Numbered from the stretch's first letter, positions 28,041 through 41,292 are shown. The stretch is DNA of 64,000 nt from Nyssa sinensis (GCA_008638375.1 CM018050.1:23179926-23243925), one strand, 5' to 3'. Notes: a model not told the origin generated them from the letters alone. Program-made: numbers and translations.

Positions 28041-30060
28041 ATGGATAATTATGAAGGCGGATCCATATCTCACACTTCATTGTTTGATGGTACTAATTAT
28101 GCATATTGGAAAGCTAAGATAAGGGCATTATTTAGGTCAATTGATGAATGTTTTTGGTTGACTGTTGTAAATGGTTGGACACCTCCTACCATTGTAATTA
28201 CTGCTAAAAAACCATCTGAACTAAAACTTGTTATTGAATAGGATGAACTGGAACTTAGGATGAGTAGATATAATACTTAAGGGTTAGATGGGATTTTCAA
28301 CTCTGTTAGTGCTGATGAGTTTAGGTGTATTATGACAAGTGAGACTTCTAAGGAAGTTTGGGAAATTCTACAAACTACCCATGAGGGTACTATTGCTGTT
28401 AAGAGGTCTAAACTTCAAATGTTGACCTTTAAGTTTGAAACACTTAGGATGGAAGAGTCCGAGTCATTTGATGTTTTTTTATGCCAAATTAAGTTATGTT
28501 GTCAATTATTCCTTTAATCTTGGGGAAAGGATTGAAGAACAAAAAATTGTGCACAAAATTTTGAGATCTCTACTTGAGAGGTTTCAACCAAAAGTTATTG
28601 TAATACAGAAAAGCAAAGATGTTGACTCCATGAAAGTGGATGAGTTGGTAGGTTCATTCCAGACCTGTGAGTTAAATTCTAGACACAATAGGAGACAAAA
28701 GAATATAGCTTTAAAATCTGTCCAAGAAAAATTTGAAGAGGATTAAGACACCGAGTCTACACCTCTTAATGATGATGAGCTAGTCTTATTTGTCAAAAGG
28801 TTCAATAGATTCCTAAAAGGTAGAATAAATAACTCATCCAATCAAGGAAGGTTATCAAAGAAGTTTACTTCTAATTCAAACAACTCAAGAGGCAAATCCC
28901 CCCTAGCAGTGACAAGAGAAAATCCTCAAATCAATCATCTGGTTAATCTCCCATAGAATGCTATTATTTCCATAAGTATAGCTATATTACTATAGACTGC
29001 CCCAACAAAAAAAGAAGGAAAGAGGAATAGTAATTCTAGGGCAATGACTTCAACCGTGACTGATAATAATAATGAAGAGGAAAAGGAATGTGAAGGTAAT
29101 GAACAACAACAATTCTTAGCTTTCACAGCCACCACAAATATTTTTGAAAGTTCATACTCTCATGATGTGAGTGAACAAAATTCGATGGTGCAGATTCCTT
29201 AAAGAGTGAGATTGATTGTGAAATTGATCAAAATATACATGCACCATATGATCAATTGTACGAAAAATCATTTAAACTCAATAAAACAAATCTTAAGCTT
29301 GCTGCCAAATGAAACTGAATGAAAAATAGAAGAGTGCTAATATTGAAAGTAAAACACTTATTAGCCAACTCAAGGCTCATCGAGCTACTCTTTTTGAAAG
29401 ATTTAAGGAAGTTAAGCTTGAGAGAAATTCCTTACTTGTGGAGATTGATAATTTGAAAAAATGAGCTTGTCTCTAACAAGTCTGAAAAGACTGATCTCTA
29501 AAGTAGAGTTCATAATCTCAAACTCGAACTCAAACTTAAGAAAGCTAAGGAAGTAAAGGTAATCTTAAAGACAGGTCTAATAAATTAGTCAAAATGTTGA
29601 ACACTGTCATCTTCAAGAGTAACAAGATTTGTCTGGGTAATGATACTTTTCATGATCACAAAAATCCCATTGTGACCTATCAAACTCAAAAAGCTCCATT
29701 TATGCCAGTCAAATTTGTTTTTCCTGGTCAAAAGCCTCTAATGACACCACAACCAAAATCCTGGTATTCCACTTATTGTAAGGTTGAAGGTCATACAATG
29801 CAATATTATAAAGAGGCTAGGAAAGGCAAAAATCACCAAAGTCCAAATGTTCAAAATCTAAATTGTCAATCACTAAAGCAACAATTAAACACCTTAGTTC
29901 AGAAATCTCAGAGTTTAGCCCAAAAATTCTATAGAATTCAAAAATCTCAGAGTTTAACTCAAAAAGTTTACAGAATTACTAACTATTCAAATCTTAAAAT
30001 AACTTTAAGATAAGAACTAATGAAAACAAGATTCATCTTAAGAAATTCAAGCAAGTCTAG
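28041..30060 (+). pseudogene. gag: Copia gag, decayed
   Basis: Starts MDNYEGGSISHTSLFDGTNY, typical of plant copia gag, and continues through WKAKIRALFRSIDE and a TSETSKEVWEILQTTHEGT segment. In-frame stops occur at 28239-28241 and near 28278, with frame changes after 28500. A zinc-knuckle remnant near 28956-28997 reads CYYF ... DCPN with the second Cys lost. A second Cys/His-like piece (WYSTYCKVEGHTMQYY) lies near 29758, and Lys/Glu-rich coiled-coil-like sequence lies between them. No complete gag can be made. Confidence 0.85.
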
Positions 30061-30072
30061 GTTAGAATAGAT

Positions 30073-33000
30073 ATGTTGAATTGTCTTGTTATTCACACTG
30101 CCTTGAGTGCACAAAATACCATACAATGGTACTTTGACAGTGTGTGTTCTAGGCACATGACTGGTGATAAGTCCTTATTTTCTCACCTAAAGAATTATAA
30201 TGGTAGGTTTGTTACCTTCGGTGATGGTAGTAGGTCTAATGTGTTAGGAAAGGGTTCAATCCTTCTTGAGGGTCTTCCTAAACTAGACAATTTTTTTTTA
30301 TGTTGATGGTCTTAAAGCCAACTTGATCAGCATAAGCTAGCTTTGTGATGACAGTCTTGTAGTCCACTTTTCAAAAAAAGAGTGTAGTGTTTTTTTTTTA
30401 TACAAAAAAAAAGTGTGAATTACAAGGGATTAGGACAATTGACAATTGCTATAGTATAATTCCAAATCCCACTATCATTTGTAATAGTGCCAAGGTTGAG
30501 AGCTACAACTTATGGCATGAGAGATTAGGCCATTTGAACTCAAAAGATTTGAAAATGTTGTCAAATAATGACATAGTCCGTGGTTTACCAAAACTAGGTA
30601 AAACTTCTACAGGTGTATGTGGTACATGTCAAAAGCTAAACAAACAAGAATATCACATAAGAAATCTTATTCTCTATCAACCTCAAGACCATTGGAACTA
30701 ATTGATATGGACTTGATGGGTCCTAGTAGAACTAAAAGTCTAGGTAGTAGGAGATATATCCTAGTTATAGTAGATGATTTATCTAGATACTCTTTTGTAG
30801 ATTTCCTCAGAGATAAGTCAGATGTTTATAATGTCATCATTAGGATTAGTCAACGAATCCAAAATGAGAAGGGTATACAATCACGAGCATTAGAAGTGAT
30901 CATGGTACTGAATTTAAAAAATCCCTTGTGACTAATTATTGTGATAGCATTGGCATAAAACATGAGTTTTCAACTCCCAAAACATCTCAACTGAATGGGG
31001 TGGTTGAAAGGAAAAATAAAGTCATTCACGAGATGGAAAGAGCCATGTTCTTTGGTAGTCTGTACTTAGGAAGTTTTGGGTAGAATTAGTTAGTATAGCT
31101 TGTCACACGATCAATAGGCTTTATCTTAGATTGGATTCAAGTCAGACTCTGTATGAGTTATAAACGAGTAAGAAGCCTAGTCTTAAATATTTCAAAGTCT
31201 TTGGTAGTCAATGCTATATCTTAAGAGACACAGAAAACTTAGAAAAAATTTGATCAAAAGAGTGACGATGGTATCTTCTTAGGTTATTCTACAAAAAATA
31301 TACCTTATAGAGTTTATAATCTTAAGAATTCCACTATTGTAGAGTCTATCAATGTTGTAATTAATGACATGAAAAATGTAGACACCTTAGGAGATTTAGA
31401 TGATCCTATTATTCTTGATAAGACCATTTTAGATAATGAGGATAATGGATTAAAGGTTGAAGAGGGTATTTTATCTACTAGTGAGAAAAGTATTCCAACT
31501 TGGGTTAAAAGAGCTCATGATCCCTCAAAAATTATAGGAAATCCTAAAAGTGAGGTCTAGACAAGAGCTCAAATTGAGAGTGAATTGAGTTTTCATTGCT
31601 TCACTTCTCAAATAGAACCCAAGAATGTGAAAGAAGCTCTCCTACATGATGATTGAATTTCTTCTATGCAAGAAGAGTTGCTTCAATTAAAAAATATTGA
31701 TATTTGGGAATTAGTCTCACTACCTAGAGATAGTAATGTCATTGGCACTAAGTAGATTTTTAAGAATAAGTTAGATAAGCATAGTGTCATAGTTAGAAAC
31801 AAAGCTAGGTTAGTTGCTTAAGGTTATACCCAGGTTAAGGTATAGACTTTGATGAGACTTTTGCTCCAATTTCTAGGCTAGAAAGTATGAGACTACATTT
31901 AGCTATGGCATGCTATTTGAGATTCAAGCTTGATCAAATGGATGTTAAGAGTGCCTTTTACATGACATTCTTAAAGATGAAGTTTATGTAGAATAACCGA
32001 ATAGGTTTGAGGATCCACAAAGTCCTAGTCATGTCTATCGATTCAAGAAAGCCTTGTATGGTTTAAAGCAAGCTCCTAGAGCATGGTATGAGAGGTTATC
32101 TTCTTAAAAAAAGTTTTTCAAAAAGGGGAGCTTATAAGATAAGATTTGTTAGGATGGATAGTAAAGACTTTGTGATTGCACAAGTCTATGTTGATGACAT
32201 AGTTTTTGGTTTTACTAATAGCAAACATACTTATGAGTTTGTTGGAAAGATGAATGTAGGTTTTGAAATGAGTATGGTTGGTAAGCTGAATTTTTTCTTA
32301 GGACTTCAAGTTAAGCAAATGAGAGATGATATTTTTATCTTTCAATCAAAATATGCCAAGGAGTTAGTGAAAAAATTGGGTTTGGAAAATGCTAAGCATG
32401 CTTGAACTCCTATGAGTACTAATATAAAGCTTAGGAGTCACACCATAGGCAAGGATGTTGATCCTATACTCTATAGGAGCATGATAGGTAGTCTTCTTTA
32501 TCTCACTTCTAGTAGACCTGATATTTCCCTTAGTGTTGGTGTTTGTGCACATTTTCAGTCCACCCTAAAAAGTCACACTTGATTGCAGTTAAACGAATTG
32601 TTAGATATTTTAGTGCGACTCTAGATTATGGCATTTGGTATTCCTTTCGTACCCATGTTACTTTAGCTGCATATTCTAATGCAGATTGGGTTGGGAATGT
32701 TGATGATCGAAAAAGTACTTTCGATGGTTGCTTCTATTTAGGAAATTCTTTAGTATCTTGGCATAGTAAAAAGCAAAATTCAATTTTCCTCTGCACAGTT
32801 GTGGTAGAGTATATTGTTGTAAGTAGTTGTTGTTCTCAGCTTTTGTGGATGAAACAAATGTTGAAGGACTATAGAGTACTTGTTGACACTATGACGGCAT
32901 ATTGTGATAACTCGAGTGCAATAAATATCTTCAAAAATATTGTTCAACATTCTAGGACTAAACATATTGACATTAAACATTAGTTCATTAGAGAGCTTGT

Positions 33001-33130
33001 AGAAGAGAATGTCATATCTTTGCATTATGTCCCTACTAAACTCCAACTTGCTGATATTTTCACAAAACCTTTAGATAGTCTTAGGTTTGAGAACTTTAGG
33101 AAGTCTATAGGTATTTGTTCTATCAATTGA
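30073..33130 (+). pseudogene. pol: Copia pol: protease, integrase, RT, RNase H (decayed)
   Basis: The protease motif reads WYFDSVCSRHMTGD; the Gly of the catalytic D-S-G is Val here. Pre-integrase zinc finger: LWHERLGHLN ... CGTCQKLN. Integrase core: IDMDLMGP, then HGTEF and VVERKN near 30895-31015. RT: DETFAPISRLESMR, KALYGLKQAPRAWYERL and the intact catalytic VYVDDI at about 32190. RNase H: SNADWVGN and YCDNSSAINIFKN, ending TKHIDIKH / ADIFTKPLDSLRF before a stop at 33128-33130. Several TAG, TAA and frame changes break it (for example near 30305, 31210, 31755 and 31820). Domain order integrase before RT is the copia signature. Confidence 0.92.
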
Positions 33131-34441
33131 GTGTTCATCCCATTTCATAGCCTAGGATGATTTTCATTTTTTTCTTTTTCTTAACTAAGTCTATAGTTTG
33201 TAGATTAGGATTTTATTTTATTTTTTTTAAATTTTCACAATGATCGGATATCTCCATTTAAAAAAAAAGAAAAGAAATTTCTTTTGATTATCCTTTGATG
33301 ATAGGAAGACTCTGATATTTGTTATTCATATCTCTACATTACATACATAGTCTTGAGTACTTGATTGTATTTAATTTCTTCAGTCTTAGTTGATCGTATC
33401 GCATTTTGCACATGCACACTTATGTTATGAGAAAGAATTTGTTGAGATAATGGATTATGTAACATTTTTACGTTTGTCTTTTAATAAATCCATGGCTAGA
33501 AGAATGTCTAACAGGTGACTATGAGTTTTAAAATTTCTTCTCTATACCAATGTGCTTAAAAATACTTCTCTTTGTTTGTGCAAGAAAAAGGGTTACCTAT
33601 AGGATATTGTGAATGCTAGTAAAGGGGTGTGCTTTTGAAAAGAGCAGCCTACCTAAATAGTGTGAAAGCCATCTTGATGAATGCCAAAGCATTCCTTATA
33701 TATGATTCTAATTGCTCATATTGAGTAAATCGAGGGGGAGTTTGCATGAATTGTTATTTGTCATATTACCTAAGAAATTTCATTATATTTTTTGTGTTTA
33801 TTGATTGATAAATCATTCAAAACTGTAATGATTTATTTTTGCAAACTCAAACTCATTAAATGAGTCATTATATTATTATGCACTTATGAGGGAGAAAAAA
33901 GTTGAATTGCTTGGATGTTTTTTAAGTGTCTCATGACTTTGCAATAAAGATAGATATATTAAGTTCACTTATCATTTTCTCCCATGTCTCTTCATCTTTA
34001 ACTCTTGATTTTTTTTTTCAAATATAAAGGGATATCTGAGTCTTGTGATTCTTTCCTCAAACAAAGAGCTTTCTTGAAAATTTTGCATTTTGAAAAACTC
34101 ATTCGAACAAAAGTGCATTTACAACAGGCATGAAAACAATGTTTGTTTGAACGAATGGACCCCTCATTTGAATGAATCTTGAAGAAGTTAAAAAATTGTA
34201 CAAATCGCACAATCTTCAACTCATTTTTTTCTCTATTTTCTCTGCATCCTACTTATTTATTTTTTGGTTGAGTGTTAGAGTTCGTCGATTCCATTCCAAT
34301 TAGATGACTTCTCTATACATTGGCTTCTTCTTCATCGACTGCTTTTAGCATTTGATGTCTTTTTTGAGGTGTATGGTGAGTTTTCCAGATTTCATTTTTT
34401 CTTTAAATTTCTGAGTTTATTTTGTATATCTTTAGATTAGT

Positions 34442-35815
34442 TTGAAATTGTTAGCACGGTTTTCAAACTTAAAGCCTATATCAGGATTTGTATTTTTGCT
34501 TTTTGTTTTTTTTGGACTTATGGCACCGTGTTGTCTTTTTACTACGGGAAACCAATTTTCGTATGCCATTTCCTTTGTTCTTCATCCAAGGAATCCACCC
34601 TTGTATAGGCCAGCTATTGCTAAGATTCGTCGTCCTATCATACAAGGTCATGAGTTTTGGCTTGAGCGTTCTGCACGCTTAGACCAAATTGCTAAGACTT
34701 TGGTATATCGCTAGTTTTTTGGCTGAAGGGTGGCTCTTTCTACTATCTATCACTAGTCATATTGATGAGCTTATCAAGGGTGGCTCCTTATGCTATCCAT
34801 CACTAGTCATATTGATGAGCCTCTAGTTCGCGAGGTCTACGCAAACTTGGAGACTGTTAGAGATCATGTCACAGTTAGGGCTTCTGTGCGTGGCATTTCT
34901 TTTTATCTCACTCCTACTCTTATAGCAAATTCTCTTGGTATTCCATGAGAGTTTCAATCTGGTTTCCCTTATGCCATGGGTGCTATACCTAGGGAGGAGG
35001 ACATAGCTAGAGCATTCTGTCGAGATAGGTTGGATGTCTTTCGAGTCATAGGTGCTCATCTCTCCTAGGGTTTTATTTCTGATGACTATCGATTCCTCAA
35101 TTTGGTAGTCTCGTATGGACTTGTCTCTAGTGAGTTACACCAATACGTTGACTCGATTACATTCTACACTTTTGTATGCCATTGCCATTGGAATTCCTAT
35201 TGATGGCGCGTACATCATATTCACTCCGATTGATGGCGCCGCCTCTAGTCATCGTACTGTTGTACTTCTATTTGGAAGTGTCATAACTAGGATCTGTGTA
35301 GGGCAGGGTGTTCCGATATACACTTCTGACATGGTGAAAGAGTTGTTTGGGCCGTTTACTATGTACACATTGACACAATCTGAGCGCTATGTTGGCTAGC
35401 CTATGGTTGATATTGCTGATAAAGATATAGAGGTTGGTGATGCCGCTGAGGGTGAAGGAGCAATTCAAGAGGAGGATTATTTGGTTGATTAGACGCCTCC
35501 TCAGTATCATAGAGATCATTCTCCATCTCGTCTATTTCATCTAAATCCGGGTGCATCTTCCTCTACTGTTTCCCAGCCAGTCACTTGAGGAGATTTGGAA
35601 GAGTACTTTTAGAGGATGTGAATGGATTTTCATTATTCCCATCATATAGGAGATGAGTACACAACGCACTCACATTTAGGCTATTCATGAGGGAACTGAT
35701 CAGTTTGTAGCGAGTCTGTCTACTATGGCTATAGATTTGCATACTCTTCTCTCTAAGGATGATGATGATAACGGTGGTGATGATGATGACTTCACACCTG
35801 ATACCTCTGCTGCTT
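34442..35815 (+). pseudogene. Extra 3' frame of the copia element, function unknown
   Basis: Two stretches of an older longer frame are visible. One at 34442-34714 has a hydrophobic run (FVFLLFVFFGLMAPCCLF). One at 35115-35399 reads LLYAIAIGIPIDGAYIIF ... VVLLFGSVITRICVGQGVPI and KELFGPFTMYTLTQSERYVG. Acidic sequence follows (GDAAEGEGAIQEED-like). Similar downstream frames occur in plant SIRE-type elements and in many plant proteins labelled only as transposon-related. No function can be assigned, and stops separate the parts. Confidence 0.5.
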
Positions 35816-36308
35816 GAGTGCCTGAGTGATCTTGTAGTGAGGATATTCATGTATTGACAGTTATCTTTCCTTCTGACTTTATCACTATTTATACTATTCT
35901 TTTTGCATGTCATGCTTTAGTGTCTCCTTTGATTCTATAGTTGTTTTTATATCCTGTGATGTCTTGTTTTTCTTTCTTTGTCATTTGGTGACAAAAAGAG
36001 GAAGATCTATTCTTGTAATATAAAGGGAGTGAGGGAGTGAATTTTTTTCTCTCTCCATATGATTATGTTTTTTTCATGATTTTGCTCTATATCAGTTGCA
36101 CATTTATTATTCATAATATGACGCTTTTCACAAGTATAGTGTTGTGGTTATTTTGCAGATATACAGGTTTAAGCAATCGTGCAGTTTAGTGCAGACTTCA
36201 CAAGTCATTAGATTAGAAATATCATATAAATATTTTATTTCAAGTTTTTGGGCTTGTTATTTTCTTGATCTCGTTGTACACTTGTGTTGAGTTTTGTCAC
36301 GGACTGCC

Positions 36309-36320
36309 AAAGGGAGAATT
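36309..36320 (+). other. Copia polypurine tract
   Basis: AAAGGGAGAATT directly before the 3' LTR start. A second purine block, cgagggggag, lies at 33731-33740, about 600 bp after pol. Confidence 0.8.
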
Positions 36321-37743
36321 TGTTAGGACTATTCATCTAATGTATTGGCTAATCCATGGTTGACAAATCTGTTATTGAGTTGTAAAGTCCATCAAGTTAT
36401 TGAGTTTAGAGTATTCAGGCCTTGTGTTCGTTGAAGACATGTCTGCTTCTAGTTAAAGGCTATCATATTTCATGACTCTCTCATAATCATCTGGTAAGAA
36501 TTAGTAAGTGCTTGGTGACTTTGGATTTGATTTATCTCACATACACTCACACACACACACACTCTCTCTCATGCATCTTGTTTATTTTATCATTCTAATA
36601 TATGATAGAATAATGTGAAGATTGATCAATGAATAATAGTAGCTCATTTGATTTTGCTTTATACTTAAATTCATTTGACAAGTGGACTATTATACTTCAT
36701 TGATTTAAAACTGAAAAAGTTAAGGTTTTACACCATATTCGTTCGAACGAACCATGGATTCATTCGAACAAACCATGAATATAACAATGAACTTTCGTAC
36801 TTTGTAACGAAATATTCATTCTACATTTGAGTTGGACGAATTTTTGAGAGGCCCATTCGTAGGCAATTCGTTCGAACGAATGATCCCATAAATTTTTTAG
36901 TAACTTTGTAAACCACATTCGTTCGATAGTTCATTCGAACGAATTTAGGTTCATGCGAACGAATATCCCATTTGTGCGAACAAATGTCGCGGCAGTCAGT
37001 TTCCTATTTTAATAAAGACTACGTTTTTTAGTATGAAAAACCCTATAAATAAAAGGATTTGACTTCGTGTTTCATAGGACTTTGTGGCAGAATCAATATT
37101 GTTTTATTATACTTTTTCCAAATGTTTTCATCATGTTATCATGTTTACATAGATTGAATCCTTTGCAATAAGAATCTTGAATCATCTTCTACACATCATT
37201 CTTGGAGTGCAAGCTTGTGAAGTTCAAGTTTGTGTAATCAACGGAGTTCAAGATTGCGCAGCATTTGCAATTGTGTTGTGGTTTGCCGTTCGTGGATTTC
37301 GAAGTGACGGATTCGTTTGGGGGTACTTGAGGACTCAAGTTTGAGAAGATACAAATTGTCAACAAGGCTTGAGGGACTAAGTCAGTGTTCGTACAAAGTC
37401 TATATTTAACAAACCTCATCTAGTGGATTCATATCTGGGTCAATGCCTCAGGATTTTTCAAAACAGATTCATTTAATTTGTGGCAGTTTTCTCATCAACA
37501 AATTCGGTGCACTGTCTTTATTTTTTTATTATTGATTTATTTATTACTACTATAGTTAATCATTACATGCCATTGAATTTGATTTCACCCATTAGAACTT
37601 TACGCCTCACATAATTGAAGAGATAATTTTATTCTCCTTGAAGCAAAATGAAAATTGGTCAAGACAATTTTAATTTGCTAAATAGATTTATTCACCCCCT
37701 CTAGGTCTAATACTTGACATCTAGACATACATTGGGCCTTTTA
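36321..37743 (+). repeat. Copia 3' LTR (1423 bp)
   Basis: Begins TGTTAGGACTATTC and ends GGGCCTTTTA, the terminal CA mutated to TA. About 150 bp longer than the 5' LTR because it keeps the promoter segment. Contains a cluster of TTCGTTCGAACGAA palindromes at 36738-36985. Confidence 0.94.
37042..37051 (+). promoter_or_regulatory. Copia LTR TATA box (3' LTR only)
   Basis: CTATAAATAA within cctataaataaaagg; present only in the 3' LTR. Start site expected near 37075. Confidence 0.65.
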
Positions 37744-37748
37744 TCTAA

Positions 37749-39709
37749 TATCCAACATGTGCGACAATCACTAGAATAAGGTAGATGGAGACAATTCTCG
37801 TTACTAGGGAGAATCTCTCTTCACAGTCAATACCCCCATTGGGATAGGACATTTTCAAAAAAGATAGAGCATAATTACTAGTTAATCAATCCTATACAAA
37901 AGGAGATAAACCATTCTCAAAGTTTGATTATTTGTTAATTTAGCTCAGATTTTGACTCATAGTAACCATTGATACACTATTAGCATAGAGAACTTTTACC
38001 TCTACATAAGAAGTATTATTCACTTAAATATGTGGAGCAATAGTTAGAATTTCTCCCTTTAATCTCGCACAGACGATGAGAAAAGATTTTACATTTACTT
38101 CTACACAACTAAAGATCTTAAGGATCTTACTCTGGTGGTACAATCCCAACTAATGGTACACTCCCATTAGACGGCAAGTCATTCCCACTATCCAAAATAT
38201 CATTGGCGATTACAACATGAGACAACAATTTTCCACCATCACCGAGAGATGGTGTGACTTCTATAGATTCCATTAACCCACAAAGTTAAAAATCCTTTAA
38301 AGTTTTCTCATTGCGCAACTTAATTTAGTCATTCCTTAATTTGGGATATTCATTAAAAATTCAATGACCCTTTGAACTTTAAAAAGAATATTAAAAAAGT
38401 AACATTTCAAAACCTTGGGCCAAGGTTTCACAAAAATATTAAATAATATGAACAAATCGCATAAACCCCAAAGATGATAAGCCCTCCAAATTAGGCTTTT
38501 CACTATTCTCAAGCTTAATGGAATTGAATATTAGGGCACTCGGTTAAAGATATAGGCCGCACAAAATATATTTGTGCCATCATTGACCTAACTGTATTTA
38601 ACAAAAGTCAATGTCCTCCCTTTTTCTCACATAATTGTTTTGAACTAATCAGACAAGTACTCTCGCATACAATTAGTGTGAAGAATTTCTGAATTCTTCA
38701 TTTTTGATACTCAACCTTTTGACAAATGCTTAAAGCAACTAATGGTTATAGCAATGCTCAAAGCAACTAATGCTTGACTTAGGTGAGCATTTATAGCGCG
38801 AGTAATAAAGTAAGAAAACAAAAGGTTCTACTATATGTCCGATTTCCAAAACATCATGAGTTTTCATAATGCTATTAGGACTGACTTCTAGTGGATAAGA
38901 AGTTGGTCTACCTTACAAATAAGGTTTCTTATAGGCATTTCTAATCAAATAGGGTTTACACACTAATAGGTTGATTCTTGAGATTAACCCTAATAGGTTT
39001 TCTCAAACTAATCTAACCATCCAATCTAGTTCAATGTGTCCGTGTTATCACTAAAAAAATAAACCGTGGAAAGCTATAAAGAGACAAGTCCAAAACTTGT
39101 AAATAATCCAATGAGATAGAGCTACTGTTATACTTATATAACGAAGCTGCTTCTAACATAGGGTACATCAAACTAATCAATCTACAATGAAACTTTATTC
39201 ACAAAGAATAATTAGTTCCATTTAGTCCCGAAGACCGAAATTAAAGATGAGAAAATGACAAAAATCAATTAGATTGAAGATAGATCAAACGGCCAGTCAG
39301 ACACCAATATCTAATTATTTTATCGTAAGGCCATATGTTAGTCAAAAGAATTAATCAACTCACTTTTGTGGCGATTAGTTCTTATGTTACCAATTGTTCA
39401 CAATATACAAAACATTATGAGCATTGTAAAGTTACGCTCTATACGCGCCATTTTAAACCTTTTACTCAATCTTTTCTTTATTTTGAATAGAATGGTTAAC
39501 TTTAACTCAGTACACTTACGAGAAAAATGACCCATTTTATTCTCAAATAGCAGCTCATTCTATAACATTTCTCTTCATCTATCATGTATGCCCCTATGGA
39601 ACTTGACTTTCTTACCTAGTTTTGGCACAAGTTTCTCAGCCTACCCTACTTAGCAGCTCTTTCTTGTCTTTAAACATAGGCCCAAAAACCTTGTTTAGCC
39701 CACTCTAGG
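37749..39709. other. Unassigned old repeat sequence, continuation of the copia target
   Basis: AT-rich DNA with no long frame on either strand. It joins the sequence left of the copia element at the TCTAA duplication. No LTR, PBS or protein motif was recognised. Confidence 0.5.
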
Positions 39710-41280
39710 TGTGGGTGCCAGCACAAAAAAAAAAAATAAAAGTATGTCATCCTTTTTCATAGGATTTAGAGGGATCCTGACTGTCTCCTTTTCTAAAAGT
39801 GGGAAGAAACACATGTTATAAGAGATAGAGAGATCGAGGAGTCACCAGCTTATTTTTGGACAAGAAACAAGCAAACCTGTTATAACATAATATAATTAAA
39901 AGGAAACTGAAAAGGAATGAAATCATCAAAATTTACATTTCCTTGTCTCCTAATTAAATTCTAAAGATCCCTTGACATGGACCAAATAAAATAAGGCACT
40001 GAAATAAAGCGAAAACCAAAGAAAACATGGATCCGGGGGATAAGGTATGGAGTGGGAAGGTGTTAGGCACCCACCCCGCCAGATCTGAATGGATCGGCCT
40101 CGAATATTCACTTGCAAAGGCTATTTGTCATGAGAAAACTGAAAAGAGGGATGTGAGTCTGAAAGACATAAATAATAAAAAATCTAACATGAATAAATAA
40201 AATAAAACAAAAAAAAAAAAACAAATAGAAGATCTGACTTGGGCCCGAAAGCTTCCTACGTATCCATTTAGAAAATGGAATCAGAGTCACGTAGTTCTCT
40301 AGTTTATCTTTTTTTTTTATTAAGAGATAAAACAGATGAGTTCAACTGGGTTCTAAGAAAACTTGTTAAGGGTTTGAGGGCATACCTTGTTTAGTCGTGG
40401 TAGTCGAACAACACTTCGACTAAGAAAGTTTGAATGGGAGACTTTAATTGGGCAGATAATCGGCTTGTTCTTCGGGTTGGAACGCGTTACTTTGGCTTGC
40501 TTCACGAAGGGAGGTTGTCACTTTGGCAGTGCTTCGACCTCGGCAGAAGGAGAGTTCTTGTAGAGAACTCTAGAATTAAACTAAAAGTGTAAGGCTATGG
40601 AAATCGTCTTTCATTCATGTCCCTAAAATTGATTGCCAAGGGGCTTTATTTATGGGAAAATATAAATAGACTACTATCACTCAAGATTACCAAATTGCCC
40701 CTAATTTGGTAGAGAATCTCTAGATTGCCACAAGATATGTAAAATGACCAAATTATCCCCAATTCGTCACTAAAGGGCTAAAGTTACCAAAATACACCTA
40801 GAAGGTGATATAAAAATTATGAAAATGCCCTTTCAAATAACCAGGAAGTCTTATTGAGGGTAGGATTGTGCCAAAATTACCAAAATACCCTTAGTGGGCA
40901 AAAAGGTGCCGAAGTTACGAAAATGCCCTCCGATGGGCAAGAGAGTCCTAACGGGAGTGAGACTCTATCGGAAGAGTCCTACTTGGATTGGGACTTTGAC
41001 AGGAGAGCCTTGATGGGAATAGGACTTTGTCAAAAGGAGTTCTAATAGAACTGGGACTCTGTCAAAAGAGTTCTAAGCAGGAATATGTCAACACAGTTAG
41101 GAGGAGTCTTAATGGAACTATGACTCTAGCAGAAGAGTCCTAGCGAGAATAGGACTCTATCAGGAGGAATCCTAATAAGAATAGGACTCAATTGGGAAGA
41201 GTCCCTACTTGAAGTAGGTTTCCTAGCATAATCATCAGTTTTTACTACTTAATCAAGGGTCACAAAATAAGGTGTCAACA
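39710..41280 (-). repeat. 3' LTR of the gag-only element (1571 bp)
   Basis: Plus strand starts tgtgggtgcc and ends ggtgtcaaca, imperfect inverted ends with TG/CA. On the minus strand a PPT adjoins its start. Minus-strand TATA candidates lie at 40644-40669 (CATAAATAAAG and TATTTATATTTT). Confidence 0.88.
40855..41215. repeat. Minisatellite in the U3 part of the gag-only LTR
   Basis: Diverged units of about 35-40 bp built on agagtcctaa / gggactctgtca (for example 40945, 40985, 41030, 41060, 41105, 41145, 41180). Lies upstream of the predicted promoter in the element's orientation, where tandem repeats often act as enhancers in retroelements. Confidence 0.75.
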
Positions 41281-41292
41281 AAAAGTCCCCTC
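41281..41292 (-). other. Polypurine tract of the gag-only element
   Basis: Minus strand GAGGGGACTTTT ends exactly where the LTR starts TGTTGACACC. Confidence 0.75.

Larger units (their letters stand above)
26719..37743 (+). mobile_element. Complete Ty1/copia retrotransposon, SIRE/Maximus-like, 11.0 kb
   Basis: 5' LTR 26719-27985, tRNA-iMet PBS, gag, pol in copia order (protease, integrase, RT, RNase H), a long 3' region with an extra frame, PPT and 3' LTR 36321-37743. TCTAA flanks it exactly at 26714-26718 and 37744-37748. Size, long LTRs and the region after pol fit the SIRE/Maximus group; that placement is inference. Many stops and frameshifts show an old, inactive copy. Confidence 0.95.

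Noticed and set aside
36738..36985. Heat-shock elements in the copia LTR
   Set aside because: TTC and GAA units are 0 or 4 bp apart in the palindromes, not the 2 bp needed.
37749..39709. Antisense copia or gypsy pol in this stretch
   Set aside because: No RT, integrase or protease motif could be read on either strand; it remains unassigned.
39700..39725. A PBS just outside the left LTR of the gag-only element, implying tandem elements
   Set aside because: The shared gtgggtgcc word is the LTR end itself (TGTGGG...CAACA inverted ends); the sequence beyond it does not match the leader after the right LTR.
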